From Candidatus Bathyarchaeota archaeon JdFR-04 (GTDB lineage Archaea; Thermoproteota; Bathyarchaeia; Bathyarchaeales; UBA233): 5,465 nucleotides of DNA. The notes beneath the pieces are model-generated. The model was given only the letters and a program-made list of their open reading frames with translations. It made no database searches and had not been told where the DNA came from. Positions within the stretch are counted from its first letter, which is position 1; every line of letters begins with the position of its first letter. The position numbers were made by a program, and so were the translations under genes. The stretch covers positions 1 to 5,465 of the forward strand of contig MTLR01000049.1 of the NCBI GenBank assembly GCA_002010925.1, read 5' to 3'. This document shows, piece by piece, positions 4,829 to 5,465 of this stretch.

Positions 4829-5465
4829 TCATCTCCAATATTCCTCTTTTCTGGTCATCATGAGGTATAGAAACAAGGGGACGCCGAGAAAAGATATCAC
4901 TATTCCTATGGGAATTATGATTGGTGAAATAATCATTCGTCCTACGGTATCTGCTACGACAAGAAGTGTTGATCCGATGATACATGAGGTTGGGAGTAAA
5001 AATCTGTGGTCGCCGCCAATTAAAAATCTTGTTACGTGGGGTGCTACAATGCCGACAAATCCAATAACTCCGGTAAAGCAAATTATGCATGCCGTAATAA
5101 ATGAAGAAAGGATGAGTAGGAGTGTTCTCGTTCGGGCGGTATTGATTCCTAAGCTCCTTGCGGTTTCATCTCCAACCAAAAACATGGCGTTCAAATCCCA
5201 GGAAAACCGTATTAAAATGGGAGAACAGAGGAGTAATGTCGTAGCTACGACGAATATTTCATGCCAAGTTGTTCCGGTAAGGGTTCCGAAAGTCCAATGC
5301 ACAATGGCCATAAGCTGTTCTTCGGATGCGAAGAATTGTAGCGTAGCTGTGAGGGCGCTGAAGAAATACATTAAAGCGATTCCTGCAAGCACCAGAGTTT
5401 CCGGTGAAGCCCCTCTTAATTTAGCAAGTCCGAAGACGATGAACGCGCATATTAATGCAAAGATG
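4829..5465 (-). CDS. FecCD/BtuC-type ABC transporter permease, 5'-partial
   Basis: This is the membrane channel of the importer. The window shows its last 211 residues, about two thirds of a normal 330-350-residue permease; the frame stays open to the window's right edge, so the start lies beyond it. The first 24 visible residues, ending KLRGASPETL, lead straight into VLAGIALMYFFSALTATLQF, a standard family block, so the GTG at 5392 is internal. Numbered from the edge, GDETARSLGIN (98-108) is the cytoplasmic coupling segment that contacts the ATPase. FTGVIGFVGIVAPHVTR (130-146) and GGDHRFLLP (150-158) are family hallmarks, and the C-terminal PIGIVISFLGVPLFLYLM helix ends the protein. Several hydrophobic segments are clear. 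Where the family usually has a P-x-E-[IL]-P motif, this protein has PIIIP (181-185), lacking the Glu. A binding protein gene may lie further right, out of view. Confidence 0.94.
   Translation of the reverse strand, partial: IFALICAFIVFGLAKLRGASPETLVLAGIALMYFFSALTATLQFFASEEQLMAIVHWTFGTLTGTTWHEIFVVATTLLLCSPILIRFSWDLNAMFLVGDETARSLGINTARTRTLLLILSSFITACIICFTGVIGFVGIVAPHVTRFLIGGDHRFLLPTSCIIGSTLLVVADTVGRMIISPIIIPIGIVISFLGVPLFLYLMMTRKEEYWR

Noticed and set aside
4800..5090. 96-codon - strand frame overlapping the permease
   Set aside because: Same strand but another frame from the well-conserved permease; composition (many Arg, His, Asn) is that of an out-of-frame shadow.
1..5465. A joint nickel-uptake and Lar cofactor system linking both gene blocks
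   Set aside because: The blocks are convergent and separated by almost 1 kb with an independent gene; FecCD-type importers usually carry organic metal chelates and nothing here points to nickel.

Overview
The window looks like chromosomal DNA from an archaeon, probably an uncultivated or methanogen-like lineage (inference). The support is a textbook archaeal TATA box (CTTTATAAG) with a Shine-Dalgarno site before a small zinc-ribbon gene, a second TATA-like box in an intergenic gap, moderately AT-rich lysine-rich genes, and protein sequences of archaeal flavour. No mobile element, CRISPR array, tRNA or rRNA is visible.

Left block (1-2053, + strand): two overlapping genes of nickel-pincer (NPN) cofactor synthesis. 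larC, the CTP-dependent nickel insertase, is one continuous frame whose first residues lie left of the window. larE, the sulfur-transfer enzyme, follows with a 14-nt overlap. This cofactor was first found in lactate racemase and serves related 2-hydroxyacid racemases and epimerases. The larB step and any LarA-type client enzyme are not in view.

Middle block (2054-3014): gene-poor. It holds overlapping inverted repeats after larE, a cluster of AGTGAAA/TTTCACT heptamers around a TATA-like box with no obvious gene behind it, a 77-residue zinc-ribbon protein on the - strand with its own promoter, a possible decayed gene fragment on the + strand, and a strong imperfect hairpin at 2931-2966.

Right block (3015-5465, - strand): an operon read right to left. 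It encodes a FecCD/BtuC-type ABC importer permease (5' end outside the window), a cytosolic alpha/beta hydrolase, and a FecE/BtuD-type ABC ATPase. Permease and ATPase together would import an iron-siderophore, haem, corrinoid or similar metal chelate. The hydrolase lies between them, and its stop is one base from the ATPase start, so it may act on the imported ligand (inference). The larCE block and the transporter operon converge on the middle block and are separate transcription units.
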